A stretch of 64,000 nt of DNA from positions 56,983 to 120,982 of the forward strand of contig NZ_WITJ01000011.1 of NCBI RefSeq assembly GCF_009601015.1, given 5' to 3'. Source of the stretch: Lactococcus hircilactis (GTDB taxonomy: Bacteria; Bacillota; Bacilli; Lactobacillales; Streptococcaceae). The position numbers and the translations under genes were made by a program. The notes beneath the pieces are model-generated. The model was given only the letters and a program-made list of their open reading frames with translations, did no database searches and was not told where the DNA came from. Each line of letters starts with the position of its first letter. Position 1 is the stretch's first letter. Below, one piece after another: positions 1-9,792 of this stretch.

Positions 1-348
1 TCACGTCAACTTAAGATTTTAGCTAAAGAATTGCATGTTCCTGTGATTGCGCTCAGTCAGCTTTCACGTGGGGTAGAACAACGTCAAGACAAGCGGCCTG
101 TACTCTCTGATATTCGTGAATCAGGATCAATTGAGCAAGATGCGGATATCGTTGCCTTTTTGTATCGTGAAGATTATTACGAACGTGAAGGGGATGAAGA
201 AAACGATGAGGAGCAGATTGCGGATAATTCAGTTGAGGTTATAATTGAAAAAAACCGGTCTGGAAGTCGTGGAACAGTGAAACTTGCATTTATTAAAGAA
301 TATAGCAGTTTTGATAATATTGATGTGCGATATGGAGAGCCATACTAG
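1..348 (+). CDS. dnaC: Replicative DNA helicase (DnaB family), C-terminal part
   Basis: This is the C-terminal ~115 residues of the hexameric replicative helicase (dnaC in Bacillus naming, dnaB in E. coli); the gene starts before the window. It unwinds DNA at the replication fork. The frame is open from base 1. The RecA-like C-terminal domain shows the family segment [15 protein letters not shown] followed by [18 protein letters not shown], and then the arginine-finger region [10 protein letters not shown]. The stop is at 346-348. The helicase loader genes dnaB and dnaI lie 2.4 kb downstream but in a separate transcription unit. Confidence 0.95.
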   Translation, partial: SRQLKILAKELHVPVIALSQLSRGVEQRQDKRPVLSDIRESGSIEQDADIVAFLYREDYYEREGDEENDEEQIADNSVEVIIEKNRSGSRGTVKLAFIKEYSSFDNIDVRYGEPY

Positions 349-366
349 ATTTTTTATGCCTTTTCG

Positions 367-375
367 TGTTATAAT
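367..375 (+). promoter_or_regulatory. Extended -10 promoter upstream of veg
   Basis: TGTTATAAT forms an extended -10 (TG-N-TATAAT) about 20 bases after the helicase stop codon. No good -35 is visible, which is normal for extended -10 promoters. It would give veg a leader of about 105 nt. Confidence 0.55.
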
Positions 376-485
376 AAATATAATTGTCTAAAAGTGTCGT
401 CTTAACTTGATTTATCACATGTTAATTGGTCCAACTAGGCATATTCAATCAAAAGAGATTTGCGTTGCAAATTATCGGAGGGAAA

Positions 486-734
486 ATGGATAATCAAAAT
501 CAAGAAGTCGGAAAAATCGTTGATATTAGAAATCAAGTCAAATCTCATTTAGGGCAAACCATTGAAATAACTTCTCAATTTGGTCGGAAACGTGAAAATC
601 GTCATAAAGTTAATTTGATTGAAGCTTACGCGACACACTTTGTGATTGAAAATATTCCAGCGCGTGGACCAAAAACCACAGAATCTTATCAATATGCGGA
701 TATTTTAACTGCAACGATTTTAATTCATTTTTAA
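486..734 (+). CDS. veg: Veg family protein
   Basis: Small (82 aa) Veg/DUF1021-family protein. In Bacillus, Veg is highly expressed near the origin and stimulates biofilm matrix genes; the biochemical role is unclear. The residues ITSQFGRKRENRHKVNLIEAYATHF match the family core. An in-frame codon exists upstream at 426, but ATG 486 is preceded by a strong GGAGGG at 477-482 and gives the usual family length, so I chose it. It sits alone between the helicase gene and ccrZ. Confidence 0.85.
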   Translation: MDNQNQEVGKIVDIRNQVKSHLGQTIEITSQFGRKRENRHKVNLIEAYATHFVIENIPARGPKTTESYQYADILTATILIHF

Positions 735-781
735 TGTATTAAAGGTTCATTCATAAATTTTTTGGAAAGGAGATAAAAAAG

Positions 782-1558
782 ATGATGGCAAATTGGGATT
801 TAGATATGATTCCTGTCAAAGGTGGTTCAGGCAATGCGTTTACCGCAAGAAATGATGAAGCACGCGTGTTTATCAAAAAAAATGCGAATCCGATGCTCAC
901 AAGTATTTATTTGGAAGGCATTACGCCACGCGTCCTTTGGACGAAACGAACGGCTCAAGGCGACATGCTTTCAGCACAACCTTGGATTAATGGACACACC
1001 CTCACTCCTGAAGAAATGAGTGATACACAAATCAATCAAATTTTATCTCACCTCCATAAAAGTAAAAAGTTAGTGGACTCATATAAAAAACTTGGCAGTC
1101 AAGCAGTTGGTCCTGAAGCACTATTAGAGGGTGTTTACTCAAGTTCTACTGCATTGCAAAAAAATATCTATCTTTCATCTATTGTTAATCAGATGAAAAG
1201 GGAGCTTCCAGAATTGCCAGACCATGAAGTGACAGTTGTTCATGGAGATGTCAACCATAATAATTGGCTCGTTGATGATGAAACGCAACGTGTCTATTTG
1301 GTGGATTGGGACACTGTTTTTTTGAGTGATCCAATGGTTGATATGGCGTATATTTTATCTCATTATATTAAACCAGTAGATTGGAGCCGGTGGTTGAGCT
1401 ATTCTGGTTACCAGCCGAAAGATAATGTGATGAATAAAGTAGCGTGGTATGGGAAACTTTCCTATCTTCGCCAAATTTCTGATGCACTTTTAAAAAATCA
1501 TATCAAGCAAGTTAATGAAGAAATCCAGGGGCTTAGAAACTTCTGTCGATTGTTTTAA
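782..1558 (+). CDS. ccrZ: Cell-cycle regulator CcrZ, phosphotransferase family
   Basis: 258-aa kinase-fold protein of the choline-kinase/aminoglycoside-phosphotransferase class. In streptococci, CcrZ sits immediately upstream of trmB, as here, links division to replication initiation, and has been reported to phosphorylate ribose-type sugars. The catalytic loop [12 protein letters not shown] (about residues 151-162) and the metal-binding VDWD (about 174-177) are both intact. The GGAAAGGAG at 764-772 is 9 nt before ATG 782; the next ATG at 785 is a possible alternative. Function is assigned by synteny and motif, not by full alignment. Confidence 0.85.
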   Translation: MMANWDLDMIPVKGGSGNAFTARNDEARVFIKKNANPMLTSIYLEGITPRVLWTKRTAQGDMLSAQPWINGHTLTPEEMSDTQINQILSHLHKSKKLVDSYKKLGSQAVGPEALLEGVYSSSTALQKNIYLSSIVNQMKRELPELPDHEVTVVHGDVNHNNWLVDDETQRVYLVDWDTVFLSDPMVDMAYILSHYIKPVDWSRWLSYSGYQPKDNVMNKVAWYGKLSYLRQISDALLKNHIKQVNEEIQGLRNFCRLF

Positions 1559-1571
1559 ACAGTAGTTTATC

Positions 1572-1595
1572 GAGAAGGGAAACCTTCTCATTTTT
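1572..1595 (+). terminator. Terminator or attenuator between ccrZ and trmB
   Basis: GAGAAGG-GAAA-CCTTCTC is a perfect 7-bp stem with a GNRA-type loop, followed by ATTTTT. It ends ccrZ transcription or reduces read-through into trmB. Confidence 0.7.
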
Positions 1596-1623
1596 CAGTT
1601 TTAGCGTGACAAAAGGAGAAAAT

Positions 1624-2274
1624 ATGCGCGTCAAATATCGTAAAGGTGCTCCAGAGTACCTTAAAGCAAACACGCATCTTGTTGTAGAAAATCCAGCAGA
1701 ATATAAAGGACGCTGGTCAGAACGTTTTGGAAACGATCATCCGATTCATATTGAGGTTGGATGTGGAAAAGGTGCATTTATCGTTGGAATGGCTGCAAAA
1801 CATCCGGAAATTAATTACATTGCGATAGATTTACAGCTTTCGGTATTGTCTTATGCACTTGATCGGGCGATTGAGGCTGAATTGCCTAATGTTCAGATGA
1901 TTTTGGTGAATGGAGCGCAGTTGTCAGAGTTTTTTGAGGATGGAGAATGCGATCGTGTGTATTTGAATTTTTCAGATCCATGGCCAAAAACACGTCATGA
2001 AAAAAGGCGGTTGACGTATCAAACTTTTTTGGCTACAGACGAAAAAATTTTGAAAAGTGAAGGCGAGATTCATTTTAAAACCGATAATCGTGGTTTATTT
2101 GAATATTCTTTAGTTTCGATGACAAATTATGGGATGAAATTAAAGCAAGTGTGGTTAGATTTGCATGCTGATGAAGCTTTTGCTAAAGAAAATGTAATGA
2201 CTGAATATGAAGAAAAATTTTCTAAAAAAGGTCAAGTGATTTATCGACTTGAAGCGCAATTTGTGAAAAAATAA
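1624..2274 (+). CDS. trmB: tRNA (guanine-N7)-methyltransferase
   Basis: SAM-dependent enzyme that makes m7G46 in tRNA. The SAM-binding motif [10 protein letters not shown] is near residue 43 and the TrmB signature [15 protein letters not shown] near residue 119. The frame is open from 1606, but ATG 1624 has AAAGGAGA at 1612-1619 and gives [13 protein letters not shown], the normal family N-terminus (216 aa). It follows ccrZ after a small hairpin and lies 22 nt ahead of nrdR. Confidence 0.95.
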   Translation: MRVKYRKGAPEYLKANTHLVVENPAEYKGRWSERFGNDHPIHIEVGCGKGAFIVGMAAKHPEINYIAIDLQLSVLSYALDRAIEAELPNVQMILVNGAQLSEFFEDGECDRVYLNFSDPWPKTRHEKRRLTYQTFLATDEKILKSEGEIHFKTDNRGLFEYSLVSMTNYGMKLKQVWLDLHADEAFAKENVMTEYEEKFSKKGQVIYRLEAQFVKK

Positions 2275-2296
2275 GAAAATAAGAGAGGAAAATGCG

Positions 2297-2743
2297 ATGA
2301 AGTGTCCGAAATGTTTTTCTGAAGAATCTCGTGTGGTTGATTCGAGACAGGCTGAAGAAGCTATCAGACGACGCCGTGTCTGTGAAAACTGTGGTTTTCG
2401 TTTCACAACGTTTGAGCGAATTGAAGAAATGCCCCTGTTAGTGATTAAAAAAGATGACAAGCGAGAACCATTTAATCGTGAAAAAATCACACGTGGATTA
2501 ATTCGTTCAGCATATAAACGCCCTGTTTCAAGCGAGACGATTGAAAATGTTGTCTCAAATGTGGAACAAAAGATTAGACGTTTGGATCATAATGAAGTAC
2601 CAAGTGATAAGATTGGTGAATTTGTCATGGAAGAATTGGCGAATGTGGATGATATCACTTATATTCGATTTGCGAGTGTTTATCGCTCATTTAAAGACGT
2701 CAGTGAGTTAGAAGCGCTACTAAAAAATATCACTAAAAAATAA
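2297..2743 (+). CDS. nrdR: Transcriptional repressor NrdR
   Basis: 148-aa nucleotide-sensing repressor of ribonucleotide reductase genes. The N-terminal zinc ribbon shows CPKC at residues 3-6 and CENC around 31-34 with the [18 protein letters not shown] signature. An ATP-cone domain fills residues ~49-139. The order nrdR-dnaB-dnaI is a conserved Firmicutes arrangement linking dNTP supply to replication initiation. The start has AGAGGAAA upstream. Confidence 0.95.
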   Translation: MKCPKCFSEESRVVDSRQAEEAIRRRRVCENCGFRFTTFERIEEMPLLVIKKDDKREPFNREKITRGLIRSAYKRPVSSETIENVVSNVEQKIRRLDHNEVPSDKIGEFVMEELANVDDITYIRFASVYRSFKDVSELEALLKNITKK

Positions 2744-2786
2744 ATGTTTAACTCTGCAAAAATAATGAAAATCAGAAAGGAGAAAA

Positions 2787-4001
2787 ATGTTAGCAGGAGA
2801 TCGATTTGTTGTTGTCAGTACTGACAGAATTAGTTTTGACGCGGATACATTTACGAAGCTTTATTTGCCGATTATTGGACGAGATGCGTATGCCTTGTAT
2901 CAGGTACTAAAAATCAGTGATTCTGGGAAAATAACATTTTTCTTAGAATATCTTAATTTTGGACCAAATCAATTTGAAGCTGCGCTTGATCACCTGAGTG
3001 CGCTTGACTTGATCAAAGTTTATGATCATCATGCTGAATTTTATATCGAAATGCAAAGTCCAAAAACCTATGATGCATTCATGAAAGATGATCTTCTAAA
3101 GCAGCTTTTATGGTCAAAAATTGATCAAAACAGGTTCACCCAAGCTTTTGTCAGTACTGACAAAAAAACAAAGGGTCAAGAAATATCAAAAAAATTTTAT
3201 GAAATCTATCATCCACAAGGAAACGAATCCTTTGCATCACAGCCCATCTCGGATGTGAAAAAGGATGAAGAATCCTTTAATATGGGGGCGTTTGAGCTCG
3301 CGATGAAAGATCAGAAAATGACGTTTAGTCATGAAAACCAAGATAAATTGATGCTTTATCAGCTCGCACAAAGATTTGATAAAAGCTGGTATGATCTGTT
3401 TACATTGGCTAAAACAACTCAAAATCCTGATGCTACAATGAATGGTGCACGCCTTGCACAACAGCTGTCAGCACTGACAGAACCGTCGTCAGTACTGACA
3501 GCGGTAGAAAAGCCTGTAGAGGAGCTGATCCGTGTTGCAAAAATGCATGTCTCAAAGCCAGATGGTTCTGATGGACCGATTCAATTTTTGCAGCAACTCA
3601 GGAAAAATACAGGAGGTACGACTTCATCTGGAGAGCTTCGCCTTTTAAACGAACTAAAGGTTCAATCAATTCCTGATGAGGTCCAAAATATCATGTTGCA
3701 TTATGTTTTAGTGCAACGTAAAAATCCGACATTAAATGCTGCGTTTCTTCATCAATTGGCTAATGAATGTTTACAAAATCAAGTTTTTACTGCACAAAAA
3801 GCGGTTACATGGTTTATGAATCGCGAGAAACGTCAAAAAGAAAAGCAAACAAAATTTGAACGTAACCCAAGAGTGGTCAAAAAGAGTCCAGAATGGTCAA
3901 ATGCTAACTATGTTGAGCACACAACATCAGAAACGAAAGCAAAATTTGCTGAATTGCAAAAAAAGATGAGAAAGGAGAATGGCAATGGAATCCATCGGTG
4001 A
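2787..4001 (+). CDS. dnaB: DnaB-type replication initiation/membrane attachment protein
   Basis: 404-aa Gram-positive DnaB (DnaD/DnaB family), a helicase co-loader that acts at the origin with DnaD and DnaI; it is not the helicase. The family N-terminus TKLYLPIIGRDAYALY is at about residues 24-39, and a DnaD-like C-terminal segment (about 305-360) contains the W-F-rich ITWFMNR-like motif. RBS AGAAAGGAGA precedes ATG 2787. Unusually, it holds four copies of the iterated palindrome: 2813-2826, 3147-3164, 3465-3480 (variant centre) and 3488-3499. They encode VSTD, VSTD, LSALT and SVLT, in the extreme N-terminus and the variable middle region. Confidence 0.9.
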   Translation: MLAGDRFVVVSTDRISFDADTFTKLYLPIIGRDAYALYQVLKISDSGKITFFLEYLNFGPNQFEAALDHLSALDLIKVYDHHAEFYIEMQSPKTYDAFMKDDLLKQLLWSKIDQNRFTQAFVSTDKKTKGQEISKKFYEIYHPQGNESFASQPISDVKKDEESFNMGAFELAMKDQKMTFSHENQDKLMLYQLAQRFDKSWYDLFTLAKTTQNPDATMNGARLAQQLSALTEPSSVLTAVEKPVEELIRVAKMHVSKPDGSDGPIQFLQQLRKNTGGTTSSGELRLLNELKVQSIPDEVQNIMLHYVLVQRKNPTLNAAFLHQLANECLQNQVFTAQKAVTWFMNREKRQKEKQTKFERNPRVVKKSPEWSNANYVEHTTSETKAKFAELQKKMRKENGNGIHR

Positions 4002-4869
4002 AATTTTGAACCGACGAATGGATCATCAAGGGAATTTAGACGCAATTGTCCAAAAAACCTTGAAAAATTCAGAAGTTCAAGCGTTTATCAGTCAAAATAA
4101 AATGACACGTGAAGAAATTGAACGTTCTTATTCTAAATTTTATGAGTTTGTCATGGCAAAAGAAAAATTTGATCTGGAACAATCGCACATCAGCTATGAA
4201 CCAGCGCTGATTATGAATCAAGGATATGCGGATGTTTCATATCAAACGACGCAAGAATTAGCTAAACAACAAGCTCATCTGAATCTTCTAAAGCGGGTTC
4301 AAATTTTGGGACTTCCAAAAGCGCTCAAGAAAATTGATTTATATAATCCTGAAGATGTTCAGATTACAAACGAGAGTCAATATCAACTCATCGAAGCCAT
4401 CAATCGATTTATTCAATCTCCTAAAACTGAAAAAGGGCTGTATATTTATGGGGATTTTGGTGTAGGAAAATCATATATGATGGCTGCAATGGCGAATGAA
4501 TTAGCACATCATGAAATTTCAACAACAGTGTTGCATTATCCAACCTTTGTCTCTGGATTAGATTTTGATAATGCAAAAACATGGCTGAATGAATTAAAAA
4601 CAGCACAGGTTGTGGTGCTTGATGACATTGGAGCAGAACTTAATAATAGCTGGTTAAGAGATTCGATTTTACAAGTGCTTTTGCAAGCACGCATGCAAAA
4701 TAATCTCCCAACTTTTTTTACTTCAAATTTGACCATGAAAGAACTCGAACAACATTTAGCACAAACAAAAAAAGTAGAAGACATTTGGCCCGCCAAAAGA
4801 GTGATGGAGCGCATCAAATACCTTTCACGAGAAATACATCTTGAAGGAGTAAACCGTCGTCATGATTGA
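3985..4869 (+). CDS. dnaI: Primosomal protein DnaI, helicase loader
   Basis: AAA+ ATPase that loads the replicative helicase. It has an N-terminal helicase-binding domain and a C-terminal ATPase with Walker A GDFGVGKS and Walker B VVLDDIGAE. ATG 3979 is in frame, but AAAGGAG at 3971-3977 is only 1 nt from it and 7 nt from ATG 3985, so 3985 (294 aa) is preferred. The start overlaps the end of dnaB by 17 nt, indicating translational coupling of the two loaders. Confidence 0.93.
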   Translation: MESIGEILNRRMDHQGNLDAIVQKTLKNSEVQAFISQNKMTREEIERSYSKFYEFVMAKEKFDLEQSHISYEPALIMNQGYADVSYQTTQELAKQQAHLNLLKRVQILGLPKALKKIDLYNPEDVQITNESQYQLIEAINRFIQSPKTEKGLYIYGDFGVGKSYMMAAMANELAHHEISTTVLHYPTFVSGLDFDNAKTWLNELKTAQVVVLDDIGAELNNSWLRDSILQVLLQARMQNNLPTFFTSNLTMKELEQHLAQTKKVEDIWPAKRVMERIKYLSREIHLEGVNRRHD

Positions 4870-5578
4870 TCTGATACATCTTATGAAATCCCACACTTCC
4901 GTTCGCAATTTTACGGATGAAAAAATTCCAGCAGAACTCTTAAAAGAGTGGATTGAAGCTGGGCGCGCAGCATCTAATTGGAAAAACTTCCAATCGTATT
5001 CCATCATTATCGTATCATCAGAAACACAAAAATCTAAAATTTTTGAAATTCAAGCGCAAAAATCAATCAAAAATTGTGCTACTTTTTTGGTTTTTGTTGG
5101 GGATTTGAATCGCGCAGAAAAAGCAGTTGCATTAAACCAGGGAGATTTCCAACCCAAAGGAGTAGAATCCATATTAATTTCAACAGTTGATGCATCGCTT
5201 GCTGCTGAAAATGTGTTACTGGCTGCTGAAGCAATGGATTATGGTGGTGTGATTGTTGGCTTAATTCGTGATCAATCTGCTGAAATTTCTGAACTTTTGG
5301 GACTTCCAGATTATACTTTTCCACTCTTTGGCATCGCACTTGGGAAACCAGCACGAAAAAATGCTGTGAAACCACGTCTGCCATATGAAAGTATGGTTTT
5401 TAACGAAACGTATCACGTGCAAGATGAGGCAACAATTCTTGCATATGATAAGACACAATCAGATTATGCAGGAAAAAGACGTCTCGATAGTACGTGGTCA
5501 GAACGCATGGTTCAACAATGGGGAGTTCCAGAAATAAAATCGTCAACACAACTTTTAAAAGCTAAAAAATTGTTATGA
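4862..5578 (+). CDS. NADPH-dependent nitroreductase (NfrA-like flavoprotein)
   Basis: 238-aa FMN-binding nitroreductase-family oxidoreductase. The N-terminus SHTSVRNFTDEKIP and the RAASNWKNFQSYSIIIV segment match NfrA/FRP-type flavin reductases, and the GVIVGLIRDQSAEISELLGLP region is the family core. The ATG overlaps the dnaI stop by 8 nt, so it is the last gene of the dnaB-dnaI operon. The physiological substrate (flavin, quinone or nitro compound) cannot be told from sequence. Confidence 0.85.
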   Translation: MIDLIHLMKSHTSVRNFTDEKIPAELLKEWIEAGRAASNWKNFQSYSIIIVSSETQKSKIFEIQAQKSIKNCATFLVFVGDLNRAEKAVALNQGDFQPKGVESILISTVDASLAAENVLLAAEAMDYGGVIVGLIRDQSAEISELLGLPDYTFPLFGIALGKPARKNAVKPRLPYESMVFNETYHVQDEATILAYDKTQSDYAGKRRLDSTWSERMVQQWGVPEIKSSTQLLKAKKLL

Positions 5579-5673
5579 GCTATTTTCAAAAAACGTGGGA
5601 TGCGTCTTAAAAACTTAATTTTAAAGTATTACAAATGTATTTTGTGTAAAATGGTTTAATTATTGATTAAAAA

Positions 5674-5682
5674 TGTTATAAT
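5674..5682 (+). promoter_or_regulatory. Extended -10 promoter for the serine hydrolase gene
   Basis: TGTTATAAT lies about 100 nt upstream of the serine hydrolase start, in an AT-rich gap after the nitroreductase gene. Confidence 0.5.
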
Positions 5683-5779
5683 AGAGCAGTGCTTGATGAA
5701 AAAATATGAAAATCAAAAAAAATCCTGTTAATTTTTTCTTTCATCGGACATAGTTATAAAAAAAGTAAGGAAATCTCTT

Positions 5780-6991
5780 ATGGAAAAACGCCGAAAAAAG
5801 AAGCGAATAAAACGGTTAAATTTCGTTTTCCTTTTTTTATCAATCCTATTAGGAATCATCATCGGATACCTATTGCCTCATCCGTTGAGCCAAAATAAAA
5901 CACAAAAAAGTGAATCAAGTTCGGTTGTTCACGCGAAAACTCAATCTCCATCCAAAAAAACGACACCTTCTTCAAGTCGAGAAGTAGCACCATCATTTCC
6001 TGCTACGCAACCTGCGATGACCCCTCAAGAAACTGAGATTAATAATCAGTTAAAACCATATATTGGGAGCCAAGTTGGGACGTTATTGATTGTTAGAAAT
6101 GGACAAATTCATTTTGAGAGAGGCTATGGCTATTTCGATGTTTCAAAAAAGATTGAAAATAATCCAAATGCACAATATCAAATTTTATCGGCTCAAAAAA
6201 CAATTACGGCACAAATGATTATGAATTTGGTCGAAAATGGTCAATTAAGTTTAACGGACAAAGTCAGTAAATTTTATCCTCAATTAAAAAATGGCGATCA
6301 AATCGAAATAAAAAACTTACTCAATATGACAAGTGGATTAGTGAAACCAACGTCGCTTCCAACCAGTACAGATGATCTTACGATTGCAGATTGGACGGCG
6401 TCAAATGTCACAAGTAATGGAAAAGTTGGTCAGTGGAATTACATTGATCAAAACTATGTTTTATTAGCGGGTATTGTCGTAAAATTAACTGGAACTTCAT
6501 ATCAAAAACTTTTTGATCAAGATTTTAAAGCAAAATTAGGATTAACGCATTCTGGATTTGTTTATAATAAAGACGAAGTCATCAATTTGGCGACACCTTA
6601 TCATTTTACTTATCAGGAGCCATATTCCGCTCCTATTGTAGAAAGTGATGCTCAGCGCTATAGTGAGCTTGGAGCTGGAAATATAGCAATGACTCCGGGT
6701 GATTTTTATACCTTGATCTCAAGTATTCTACAAAATAAAACACTGTCAGCTCAAGGAAATGTTTTGTTGCATTCCTTAGGCACTGTGACATCCGGTTATT
6801 CTGGTGGCATGTATAAGCGTATTAATTATTATACTTTAAGCGGTGTAGGGTATGGCTATGAATTAAAAGCAAAATTTACTAACGATGGTAAAAATGCAGT
6901 GATTTTCATGAGTAATTCATTCCCGACAGCTAATGATTTGATACAACAACAGCTTGTTGCAAATATTTTCAAGTTAGAGTTCGGGCTTTAA
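5780..6991 (+). CDS. Membrane-anchored serine hydrolase, beta-lactamase/DD-peptidase fold
   Basis: 403 aa. A basic start and one membrane helix (about residues 14-33), then a Ser/Thr/Pro/Lys-rich linker to ~residue 85, then a class C beta-lactamase-like domain facing the outside. The catalytic SxxK is SAQK at about residue 134. The second motif, normally YxN, reads YID in NYIDQNYVLLAG, so the Asn is replaced. The family includes cell-wall carboxypeptidases, Flp/Fmt-type proteins and esterases; I cannot choose among them. It is flanked by its own promoter and terminator. Confidence 0.75.
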   Translation: MEKRRKKKRIKRLNFVFLFLSILLGIIIGYLLPHPLSQNKTQKSESSSVVHAKTQSPSKKTTPSSSREVAPSFPATQPAMTPQETEINNQLKPYIGSQVGTLLIVRNGQIHFERGYGYFDVSKKIENNPNAQYQILSAQKTITAQMIMNLVENGQLSLTDKVSKFYPQLKNGDQIEIKNLLNMTSGLVKPTSLPTSTDDLTIADWTASNVTSNGKVGQWNYIDQNYVLLAGIVVKLTGTSYQKLFDQDFKAKLGLTHSGFVYNKDEVINLATPYHFTYQEPYSAPIVESDAQRYSELGAGNIAMTPGDFYTLISSILQNKTLSAQGNVLLHSLGTVTSGYSGGMYKRINYYTLSGVGYGYELKAKFTNDGKNAVIFMSNSFPTANDLIQQQLVANIFKLEFGL

Positions 6992-7017
6992 GTTTCAAAA
7001 ATAAGATGTTCAAAACA

Positions 7018-7050
7018 GTGGATAAATGTGAACGTTTATCTACTTTTTAT
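7018..7050 (+). terminator. Terminator after the serine hydrolase gene
   Basis: GTGGATAAA and TTTATCTAC pair over 9 bp (one G-T) around an 8-nt loop, followed by CTTTTTAT. Confidence 0.65.
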
Positions 7051-7058
7051 TTAAAACA

Positions 7059-7067
7059 TGTTATAAT
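7059..7067 (+). promoter_or_regulatory. Extended -10 promoter for der
   Basis: TGTTATAAT stands 170 nt before der. The long leader (7075-7235) shows two near-repeats of GAACGGATNAGAT but no recognised riboswitch. Confidence 0.5.
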
Positions 7068-7235
7068 ATTGAAATACGTCCCTTTTGATTTCTGCTGAAA
7101 TTGCAATGAATCAAGTGAAAAAGAGGCTTTGAATCAACAGAAAAATGATGTAAAAATGAACGGATCAGATCAAAAATCCGTGAACGGATAAGATGAAGTG
7201 CTCAAAAGCGCAACAATAAAGAAAGAGAGAAAAAG

Positions 7236-8546
7236 ATGAGCTTACCTACAGTAGCGATTGTTGGCCGCCCTAATGTTGGGAAATCAACGATTTTTAACAG
7301 AATTGCAGGGGAACGCATTTCGATTGTGGAAAATATTCCAGGTGTCACTCGAGACCGCATCTATGCAACGGGAGAGTGGTTGAATAAAAAATTCAGTTTG
7401 ATTGATACAGGTGGGATTGAATTATCAGATGAACCTTTTATGACTGAAATTCGCGCTCAAGCTGAAATTGCGATGAATGAGGCAGATGTCATCGTAGCAG
7501 TAGTTGACGGTGAAACGGGGCTTACAGATGCTGATGAAGCTGTTGCACAACTCCTTTATCACACGAGTAAACCGATCATTCTTGTCGTTAATAAAGTGGA
7601 TAATCCTGAACGTCGGATGGATATTTTTGATTTTTATAGTTTGGGATTGGGGGACCCTTATCCTGTTTCTGCAGCGCATGGTTTAGGGACGGGAGATGTG
7701 TTGGATGCTATTGTTGAAAATCTTCCAGCCGATCTTGAAGAAGAAAATCCAGATTTGATCAAGTTTAGTTTGATTGGACGTCCAAATGTTGGAAAATCAA
7801 GCTTGATTAATGCGATTTTAGGTGAAGAACGCGTGATTGCAAGTCCGATTGCAGGAACAACACGTGATGCGATAGATACTCATTTTACAGATCCTGAAGG
7901 ACAAGAATTTGTCATGATTGATACAGCTGGAATGAGAAAATCTGGAAAAGTATATGAAAACACTGAAAAATATGCTGTGATGCGTGCAATGCGTGCGATT
8001 GACCGGAGTGATGTGGTGTTAATGGTTCTCAATGCGCAAGAAGGAATTCGAGAATATGATAAACGGATTGCAGGATTTGCTCATGAAGCTGGAAAAGGAA
8101 TTTTGATTGTGGTCAATAAGTGGGATACACTTGTAAAAGACGACAAAACAATGAAAAAATTTGAAGAAGACATTCGTTGGGAATTCAAATATTTGGATTA
8201 TGCTCCCATCGTTTATGTTTCCGCAAAAACAGGGCAACGATTATCACAAATTCCTGAGCAAATCAAGGAGATTTCTGCGAGTCAAAATCTTCGCATTTCA
8301 AGTTCAATTTTGAATGATGTGATTATGGATGCTGTTGCCATCAATCCTACGCCAACGGATAAAGGAAAACGCCTTAAAATTTTCTATGCGACACAAGTGG
8401 CTGTTAAACCACCAACTTTTGTTGTTTTTGTAAATGAAGAAGAGCTGATGCACTTTTCGTATCTGCGATTTTTAGAAAATCAAATTCGAAAAGCATTTGT
8501 TTTTGAAGGCACACCGATTCACATGATTACAAGAAAAAGAAAATAA
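7236..8546 (+). CDS. der: Ribosome biogenesis GTPase Der (EngA)
   Basis: 436-aa tandem GTPase needed for 50S subunit maturation. Two G-domains are visible: GRPNVGKS at about residues 9-16 with DTGG and NKVD, and GRPNVGKS at about 182-189 with DTAGM and NKWD. A C-terminal KH-like domain ends in the basic tail MITRKRK. The length is normal for the family. AGAAAGAGAG gives the ribosome site. Confidence 0.97.
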   Translation: MSLPTVAIVGRPNVGKSTIFNRIAGERISIVENIPGVTRDRIYATGEWLNKKFSLIDTGGIELSDEPFMTEIRAQAEIAMNEADVIVAVVDGETGLTDADEAVAQLLYHTSKPIILVVNKVDNPERRMDIFDFYSLGLGDPYPVSAAHGLGTGDVLDAIVENLPADLEEENPDLIKFSLIGRPNVGKSSLINAILGEERVIASPIAGTTRDAIDTHFTDPEGQEFVMIDTAGMRKSGKVYENTEKYAVMRAMRAIDRSDVVLMVLNAQEGIREYDKRIAGFAHEAGKGILIVVNKWDTLVKDDKTMKKFEEDIRWEFKYLDYAPIVYVSAKTGQRLSQIPEQIKEISASQNLRISSSILNDVIMDAVAINPTPTDKGKRLKIFYATQVAVKPPTFVVFVNEEELMHFSYLRFLENQIRKAFVFEGTPIHMITRKRK

Positions 8547-8550
8547 GGGC

Positions 8551-8584
8551 ATCAAAAAAACCTTCATGTGAAGGTTTTTTTGAT
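8551..8584. terminator. Bidirectional terminator between der and lrgB
   Basis: A perfect 16-bp inverted repeat (8551-8566 with 8569-8584) with an A-run on one arm and a T-run on the other. It can terminate der on the plus strand and lrgAB on the minus strand. Confidence 0.85.
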
Positions 8585-8617
8585 TAAGGATAATAATGAG
8601 GATTAAATTGAATCATT

Positions 8618-9319
8618 CTAATAGCCTAAGATGAGATGTGCAACTAATGGTGCGAAGATGACATACATGATTCCTGTGATTCCAATGCTTAAGGCAGCCA
8701 TGGCTCCTTGCACTTTTCCTAGTTCAATGGCTGTTCCTGTTCCAATTGCGTGCCCTGTTCCTCCGAGTGCAACTCCTTGAGCAACAGGATCTTTGATTTT
8801 AAAGAGTTTAAGTAAAGGGGATCCAATGACACTGGTCAAAATTCCTGTTGCAACAACGACAACAACGGTGATTTGCTCTACACCGTGCATTTTATCAGAG
8901 ATTCCCATAGCCATTGCTGTGGTCACAGATTTTGGGAAAATTGAGAGGCTAGCAAGGCGGCTCAATCCAAAGAGTTTTGCAGCAAGCGCCGTTAAAATGG
9001 TGTTGATCAATGCAGCAATTGCGATGGAAATGGTAATACTTCTTGCGTGATGTTTCATCAAATGGAAGGTTTTATAAAGTGGAATACCGAGTGCGACGGT
9101 ACTTGGTCCAATCAGATCATTTAAAATTGATCCTCCGACATAATAATTTTTGTAAGGGATATGTGCGAGAACAAGGACAAGAATGATTAAAACGGTAGAA
9201 AATAAGAGGGGATTTGTCCAAGGTTTATGAAAAATTTCATTGATTCGAACGCCAATCATAAAAATGAGGATGGTCAAAACAAGGCCAAATAAGGGATCTG
9301 CAGTGATAATCTGTAGCAT
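8618..9319 (-). CDS. lrgB: LrgB-family membrane protein
   Basis: 233-aa multi-span membrane protein of the LrgB/CidB family, which works with LrgA in control of murein hydrolase activity and autolysis; in some species the pair moves pyruvate. Hydrophobic helices span nearly the whole length. The motif GPSTVALGIPLYK and the C-terminal GGTGHAIGTGTAIELG are family hallmarks. Its ATG overlaps the lrgA stop codon by one base (TAATG), so the pair is translationally coupled. Confidence 0.9.
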   Translation of the reverse strand: MLQIITADPLFGLVLTILIFMIGVRINEIFHKPWTNPLLFSTVLIILVLVLAHIPYKNYYVGGSILNDLIGPSTVALGIPLYKTFHLMKHHARSITISIAIAALINTILTALAAKLFGLSRLASLSIFPKSVTTAMAMGISDKMHGVEQITVVVVVATGILTSVIGSPLLKLFKIKDPVAQGVALGGTGHAIGTGTAIELGKVQGAMAALSIGITGIMYVIFAPLVAHLILGY

Positions 9320-9792
9320 TAGTTTTCTCCTTTTGTTTCATGAGATGTTTGCCACCATTCTTTTTTATTTTTCTTATTTTTAGAATGTTGGTTGATCACG
9401 TCCAGTGCGATTTTTTGGGAAATAAGCTCTGGTGAGAGATAATCTCCTTCAAATTTAACTTTGATCCACTCGACCAATTTGCCAAGAATAAAAAGGTTGA
9501 TGATGAGTGCAACGACGACAATCAATAAAATTTGGAGCCAAAAATGTGAAATCAATCCCCATTTTGCCATGATTCCCACTCCAGCGGGGAGAAATAAAAT
9601 GGTCATGTTATTGATAAGAAAGCTTCCTGCAGCATCAACATTTTTAAACTCAAGGAGTTTGAATTGCAAGGCTAAAAATAAGAGAAGCATGCCAATGATT
9701 GGTCCTGGAACGGGTAAATCAAAGGCGTTTGAGATGACATTTCCGATATAAGAAAAGCCAAAAATGATTAGAAGTTGTAAATAAATTTTCAT
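9319..9792 (-). CDS. lrgA: LrgA/CidA-family holin-like protein
   Basis: 157-aa CidA/LrgA protein with four predicted membrane helices. SNAFDLPVPGPIIGMLLLF and LFLPAGVGIM are the family motifs. The protein has a long charged C-terminal tail (about residues 112-157, Lys-rich) beyond the membrane core. It is the first gene of the lrgAB operon, read from the intergenic region shared with the HAD gene. No lytSR regulator is present in the window. Confidence 0.9.
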   Translation of the reverse strand: MKIYLQLLIIFGFSYIGNVISNAFDLPVPGPIIGMLLLFLALQFKLLEFKNVDAAGSFLINNMTILFLPAGVGIMAKWGLISHFWLQILLIVVVALIINLFILGKLVEWIKVKFEGDYLSPELISQKIALDVINQHSKNKKNKKEWWQTSHETKGEN

